In this document: piece after piece, positions 60,766-64,000 of the stretch
Layout of the letters: each line of letters opens with the position of its first letter
Numbering within the stretch: the stretch's first letter is position 1
From: Antedon mediterranea
Lineage: Eukaryota; Echinodermata; Crinoidea; Comatulida; Antedonidae
Length of the DNA stretch: 64,000 bases
Assembly (NCBI RefSeq): GCF_964355755.1
Contig: NC_092670.1
Location: 40,227,795-40,291,794, forward strand
Reading direction: 5' to 3'
The notes under the pieces: model-generated
What the model saw: the letters and a program-made list of their open reading frames with translations, nothing else
Databases searched by the model: none
What the model was told of the DNA's origin: nothing
Program-made: the position numbers and the translations under genes

Positions 60766-61718
60766 TTGAACATACAATTGTAAGTACAGTATTACATTTC
60801 TTGTTCTTTTTTTGTCTTTTATGAGATTCACTCACAATTATTTAATTCCTTACAATTATCACAATAATCTATATCAACATTCATTGTCAACAACTTTTGT
60901 TTCAGTAGAAAACTTTCTCTGCAGCTAAGTTTTGTTCATGTTTTTGTTATTTTGAGTATTTTACATAAATAAAAAAGTTAAAGTATTTAGAAAATAGACT
61001 GAAGTTATATCAAAATATACATCACTTAATATAGATTCACTATTGCCATTAGAACATCACAAAATAAAATATACTAATATACCACCAGTAAATAAAAGTG
61101 GTAGGGTAAAAACAATACTAGAACACTAGTATTGTGTCGGAATCATATTTATTATATTGTTATTATTTAACAATTGTGTGACATTTTTAAATTGCTAAAA
61201 TAATATTTTTTACTTTTTCCCATTTTTGTATGCTTTTCTCTCTTATAAACTATATCACATTCTATTCTGAATAGAATTCCTTGTTTAAAGATTTCCATAA
61301 ATTAAAATAACTTTTATTTGTAAAATCAGCCAGTATCTTTTTGTTTATAAACCGTGAAAGCAGCAAAGGTATATATAAAATCAGTAAGAATATTTCTTGT
61401 TCCAATTACCAGATTTTGAAAAGACATGTTTTATGATTGGTACCTTTAAAACAATCTCTATTTTTGTCCAAAAACCTTCAATAAATTTACAAGAAAAAAA
61501 CATATGCTCCTCATCTTGTACCTCTCCACATCTACCACATATATTAGTATCCTTTAGTTTCCATATAAACAACCTTTTGTTTGTTGCTAAAATTCTATTT
61601 AAAAATTTGTAATTAAATTGTATTAATTTTTTATCTTTCATTTTACAAACTTTAGATAACCAATCAATATTCAAATTCTCAAAATATTTTGAACATACAA
61701 TTGTAAGTATTACATTTC
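60766..61718 (-). mobile_element. L1/Tx1-like LINE ORF2 fragment, copy 2, with target duplication
   Basis: Body 60801-61688. The minus strand reads LSKVCKMKDKKLIQFNYKF and NRILATNKRLFIWKL, then a CxxC...HxxxxC knuckle (CGRCGEVQDEEHMFFSC) as in L1-group ORF2 ends. The 3' end matches copy 1 (GAGTGAATCTCA, then A-rich). GAACATACAATTGTAAGTA followed by TTACATTTCT flanks both sides (from 60768 and 61691; a 5-bp CAGTA is extra in the left copy): a target-site duplication of about 30 bp. Confidence 0.9.
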
Positions 61719-61719
61719 T

Positions 61720-63060
61720 ATTGGTACATTAATTAAAGCTCAGGTACAGGCATGAATTTTAAATATAATATTTGGTTAATTGTACATAAATCAAATATTT
61801 GTAACAGAAATCAACACGAAAAAACATGAATTTCCCTTAATATGGCCAAATACAAAATTTTGCAAAATTCTTCCATAAAAACCAGGAAGACCTTTTTCCA
61901 GTAGTTAGGTAGTTAACCTAATGTAATAACATGTCTTGTGACTCCCTAGAAGGTGAAAAAAGATGGTGGATATACGGTGGATAATTTTTGCTATAGCATG
62001 AAAATAAAAAGTTGAAGTTGAATAAAAATTCCAGAAATGTAATATTCAAGTTATATTACCTATTATAGTCATCTGATAACATTTTTTACCCCACTGTTTA
62101 TTTTTCGTAGCTTTTTAAAATGCCCCTCTATTTACAAAATTTGTGTACAAAAGAATAGAGATTTTACTGTGTAATTTGAACTATCCCCCCACTGATAAGA
62201 AAGTGCTTATTTTCAACAAGCTTGTGTAACACAAATGAAATCCCAAAAATTATGAAACATAGGGGAAACTATAGATCGATAATTATTGGAATGTATGATC
62301 AATAGAAATTTTTTGCCCGCACCTGGCCTTTAAGTCTATTGACAACTTAAAATTTTAAAATGCAACAGATACACTGGAATTTTTTGTGACTTTCTAAAGC
62401 TTGTGATTGCTTAAAATCAGTATTCTCTTGAAAAGATAATGAATTGGAAAATAACAATGATATTTTTCTTGTATGTAACAATGATGGCTATCATTTAATT
62501 TTACAGTACTATTCACTTGGGCTTTGGAAAAACCCATATTATAAGGTTTATCTCAAACGTACGTTTGAAACAAAACAAATATTAATATTTTTGTTGTTCA
62601 CATTGTGATTATCATCCTGATTTTATTACCAAAAACAATAACATTTTAAATATTTATATATATGTTTTATGCATTTTATCATATTTTAACTTTTAACTTC
62701 TAAATTGTATCTACTTTTTAAACTTTAGCTTTTATGCAATAATGTGTGTTTTCTATTTTTTAATTGTTTGTTTATATTTTATATCTGTCTGTTTTTAATT
62801 GTACTAATATATATTTGCCAATCTTTGTAGAAGAATTTCTATTATTTATTTATATAATACTGAACAAATAAAGCTTTTCAGTAGTCAGTCTGCAAAAATA
62901 TGCCTAACTTTCTAAAAAATACAATTTTGTGTGATCAATATTATCAAATTATGGTAGAAAAATGAAAATTCTCATCAATTCTCTATGAAATAAGATGTGC
63001 TGTAACATTTTGTCTTGCTTTTCTGTTGTCAGTTTTTGTAAAGAGCTTTCAAGTGTGATA
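61720..63060. other. Gene-less stretch upstream of the FReD gene
   Basis: AT-rich, no array or MITE seen. The FReD promoter should lie near its right end; no element can be assigned. Confidence 0.5.
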
Positions 63061-63064
63061 TAGA

Positions 63065-63991
63065 ATGGATTGCAGAATGTTAGTAATTGGCTGTATGTTG
63101 GTTGTGATGGCTGCTGCCTGCTGCCCAGAAGATGATTGTGGATGCTCTTCTAGAAGTAAGTAGCATATGACTCTATAAACAGCTGGTAAGAAACGGGTCA
63201 GAAGAGTAGAAATGGTACAAACTGTAAAAAGACAAATGTGTCATCTATTGGACATCTATTACAATGCTTTAATTCTAAATCTTACCTCTTGCATTTTTTA
63301 AATAAAAATGTTTAAAGTATACAATGGATCTATTAAAAACTATCTTGTATAATTTAATAAATGATATTACTAAATAATTAGAGAGAAAACAGAAACAATT
63401 TTAAGGAGTACAAAGTTGACGAAAGTACCTAACTATATTGTAAATAAATGAAAGTTATTTTCTAGTGTTAGAAAATTGATTTATTTTGTATATTTAGAGA
63501 AGTGTTTTTTAAGGGACTGTGGTGAAATTTTGGAAAATGATCCTTCTGCTCGAAGTGATGATTATTTGATACAGCCACATGACGAACAACCTGAGTTTAT
63601 GGTCTACTGTGACATGAGGAAAGATGGCGGATGGACAGTAAGCAATATTAATAAGCAATGAAAAAATGCAAAGATTTCTTTTCTTTTCATCTATAATTAT
63701 ACAACTATTTAAGTTTCTTTGTTTTCCAGGTTATACAACGAAGAGAGGATGGTTCACAAGATTTCTATCGCGATTGGGCAAACTACAAAAAGGGTTTTGG
63801 AAATGTCCACTCAGAGTTCTGGCTTGGTAACGAAAAGATCAACCGTATAACATTTGATGGACATTTTGAGCTATTAGTAGAGGTGACAGACCACTTGGAT
63901 GAAATGAAGTTTGCAAGATATTCTCACTTCCGTATTGGTAGTGAGGATTCTAACTATACTTTGACAATTAGTGGATACACAGGGACGGCAG
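63065..63991 (+). CDS. Secreted fibrinogen-domain protein (FReD), N-terminal part
   Basis: First three coding exons, 63065-63155, 63498-63637 and 63730-63991, join in phase to 164 codons; a GTTAGT donor at 63992 shows the gene continues past the window. A hydrophobic signal peptide (about residues 4-19) is followed by a short Cys-rich segment, CCPEDDCGC. The fibrinogen C-terminal domain starts near residue 33 (CFLRDCGEIL) and shows YLIQP, VYCDMRKDGGWT, VIQRREDGSQDFYRDW, GFGNVHSEFWLGNEKI and LLVEVTD. The family includes ficolins, tenascins, angiopoietins and invertebrate FREPs, many of them immune lectins. There is no collagen or coiled-coil segment between signal and domain, so a short lectin-like FReD is most likely. 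The ligand-binding and calcium-site region lies beyond the edge. Confidence 0.88.
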
Positions 63992-64000
63992 GTTAGTACA

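Overview
The window is eukaryotic and animal. Genes are split by GT-AG introns, the sequence is AT-rich, and the recognisable proteins (DLAT, EXOC3, POLR2K, an Emi-type F-box protein, a fibrinogen-domain protein) are metazoan. The dense transposon and minisatellite load and the secreted fibrinogen-related gene fit a marine invertebrate deuterostome such as an echinoderm; this is an inference and no species is claimed.

Layout. 1-12570 holds no firmly supported exon. It lies in or beyond a very long DLAT intron and carries a 48-bp minisatellite (about 50 copies), a 17-bp array, a 50-bp array interrupted by two LINE fragments, and several MITEs. 12571-42449 (minus) holds eleven exons of DLAT, the E2 subunit of pyruvate dehydrogenase, from the mitochondrial presequence to most of the catalytic domain; the last ~85-90 residues are not in the window. 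Its introns carry a 25-bp array, a 63-bp array (55 near-identical copies), and two arrays made from the gene's own splice junctions: a 92-bp unit containing the 3' end and splice donor of the lipoyl exon (28 donor copies) and a 78-bp unit containing the splice acceptor of the preceding exon (3 copies). 42783-50414 (plus) is a complete 20-exon EXOC3, divergent from DLAT across ~330 bp. 51355-54220 (minus) is a complete three-exon POLR2K, tail-to-tail with EXOC3. 56486-58450 (plus) is a complete Emi1/Emi2-type F-box gene, head-to-head with POLR2K. 63065-63991 (plus) is the start of a secreted fibrinogen-domain gene that runs off the right edge.

Mobile DNA: one palindromic MITE family occurs about 20 times. 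There is also a 730-bp element with 80-bp terminal inverted repeats and a 9-bp target duplication, a 1.1-kb foldback element with a 13-bp flanking direct repeat, two L1-like LINE copies (one with a clear target-site duplication), CR1/Rex-like LINE fragments, and tRNA-derived SINEs.

The genes do not form a pathway. DLAT acts in mitochondrial acetyl-CoA production, EXOC3 in exocyst vesicle tethering, POLR2K in all nuclear RNA polymerases, and the F-box protein in inhibiting the anaphase-promoting complex. POLR2K beside an Emi-type gene looks like old conserved synteny. The most unusual feature is the amplification of real splice sites into minisatellites on both sides of the intron between the two exons that encode the DLAT lipoyl domain.
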